The notes under the pieces were generated by a model. It was not told the DNA's origin, made no database searches, and saw nothing but the letters and a program-made list of their open reading frames with translations. A stretch of 64,000 bases of DNA. It comes from Paraburkholderia hiiakae. GTDB lineage: Bacteria > Pseudomonadota > Gammaproteobacteria > Burkholderiales > Burkholderiaceae. A program made the position numbers and the translations under genes. Positions 63,282 through 64,000 of the stretch are shown here, in pieces. The DNA lies in NCBI RefSeq assembly GCF_904848665.1, contig NZ_CAJHCQ010000015.1:149508-213507 (forward strand). Reading direction: 5' to 3'. Each line of letters starts with the position of its first letter. Position 1 is the first letter of the stretch.

Positions 63282-63516
63282 GACGGTCTCCTGGGTATCC
63301 GACGATGCTTCCGACGCTACGCCGAATCCAGGCTCGATGCGGTACGACACCGTACAAATTCGTTGTCCGATCTGTTGAATCGGGTGATCGAATTACGCGA
63401 CAGGAATCGCGGCGCAGAGCGCAGGAAAGTCCTGCACCGTACAGACGTGAAACCGCATGCGTTGCATGATCGGGGTTCGCGCGAGGGACCTCTCTCGTGT
63501 CAGTCAGGAGGCGCTT

Positions 63517-63939
63517 GTGCACTATCCCCTGTATGTTCAACGCCGCGATGGCAGTGGCTATCGCGGCACGTTTGCGGATTTTCCCTGGCTCGAAATGGGA
63601 GGGGACACGCTTGACGACCTGACGTTAGGCGCAGAGCGTCTCGTGCAGCGGATGTATCACCAAAGCGCACGCATCATCCCTGCGCCGACCAGCGATACGA
63701 CGAAGCTGCAGGCACTTGAAATGGACGATGGAACAGGGTTGTGGATCTTCGTCGATGTCGACCTGGCAGACGTCCAGTCGCACTCCGTGTTCGTCCGGCT
63801 CAGCGTGGACAAGAGTTTGCTGCAGGCGATCGATCAGGCGGCTCGGCGCCTCCATATGGACAGGTCAGCCTATATCGCACAGGCCTGCGTCCATGAACTG
63901 GCGCATGAGGGCGATGATTGCGCGCTTCTACGTTTCTGA
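63517..63939 (+). CDS. HicB-like antitoxin-type protein
   Basis: A 140-residue protein. N-terminal HicB fold (VHYPLYVQRRDGSGYRGTFADFPWLEMGGDTLDDLTLGAERLVQRM) and C-terminal ribbon-helix-helix-like segment (SVDKSLLQAIDQAARRLHMDRSAYIAQACVHEL). The GTG start at 63517 is set by a perfect AGGAGG (63506-63511). No HicA partner is seen in the remaining 60 bp; it would have to lie beyond the window or be absent. Orphan HicB proteins also act as regulators. Confidence 0.82.
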   Translation: MHYPLYVQRRDGSGYRGTFADFPWLEMGGDTLDDLTLGAERLVQRMYHQSARIIPAPTSDTTKLQALEMDDGTGLWIFVDVDLADVQSHSVFVRLSVDKSLLQAIDQAARRLHMDRSAYIAQACVHELAHEGDDCALLRF

Positions 63940-64000
63940 ACCAGACTCGTTGATTGGGTCCGACGAGGGGCCCTGCGGGTTGCATTGTCTATCGATCAGG

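Noticed and set aside
63517..64000. Complete HicAB toxin-antitoxin pair
   Set aside because: Only the HicB-like protein is visible; no HicA-like short gene precedes it or fits in the last 60 bases.

Overview
The window is a GC-rich chromosome segment of a Burkholderiaceae bacterium, most likely Paraburkholderia or a close relative. The evidence is an HU-type protein with a Lys/Ala-rich histone-H1-like tail, a 'MKRVALSTLSLALLAAAG'-type porin, MocR and LysR regulators, a selenocysteine formate dehydrogenase with its whole Sec kit, a very large two-partner-secretion adhesin and PHB-type enzymes. The genus is inferred from gene content only.

Layout. (1) 1-7.3 kb is ordinary: an MFS transporter tail, an AhpD-like protein divergent from a MocR/PdxR-type regulator, the HU/H1-like protein, a LysR regulator, a general porin and a YihY/BrkB membrane protein. 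(2) 7.5-16.8 kb is a self-contained selenoprotein locus: fdnG (in-frame UGA at 8099 followed by a SECIS hairpin), fdnH, fdnI, fdhE, selA, selB and selC (tRNA-Sec). (3) 16.9-47 kb is an accessory region. It holds a TpsA adhesin of about 3190 residues with 29 YDG-type repeats and its TpsB transporter, small envelope proteins, a REC-only protein, a FixJ/NarL-type response regulator and a hybrid-sensing histidine kinase. It also holds a glutamate-receptor-like channel, a Tat-exported alkyl sulfatase, a DUF2252 protein, and a run of formylglycine-generating enzyme, arylsulfatase, BASS-type transporter and DUF202 protein. (4) 47-64 kb carries a GH10 xylanase and a set of genes of the kind grouped in Burkholderia stress/low-oxygen loci: DUF3141, fabI, SYLF proteins, K+ channel, STAS, PHB-depolymerase-like esterase, Crp/Fnr, PRC-barrel and HicB-like. 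Decayed remnants (IS110, BON, pta-ackA, a MITE-like element) lie between them.

The main discovery is a shared promoter element. Five near-identical copies (17838, 31557, 36118, 40741, 46678) each carry ATTGCCC twice, exactly 21 bp apart, with an inverted GGGCAA between, and a TAT exactly 15 nt from the start of the second repeat, in a TCCCTAT-like context. The copies lie upstream of the adhesin, the REC/response-regulator/kinase cluster, a surface-antigen-like protein, the alkyl sulfatase and the FGE-arylsulfatase run. Three further elements (48827, 52956, 54309) keep the 15-nt ATTG/ATGG-to-TAT geometry but use GGACC/GGTCC arms, and lie in the DUF3141/outer-membrane/SYLF region. The simplest reading, which is inference, is a local regulon. 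It would be controlled by the encoded two-component system and would combine surface adhesion with uptake and desulfation of sulfate esters.

Start codons were adjusted from the longest frames where ribosome-binding sites, signal peptides, terminators or the promoter element required it.
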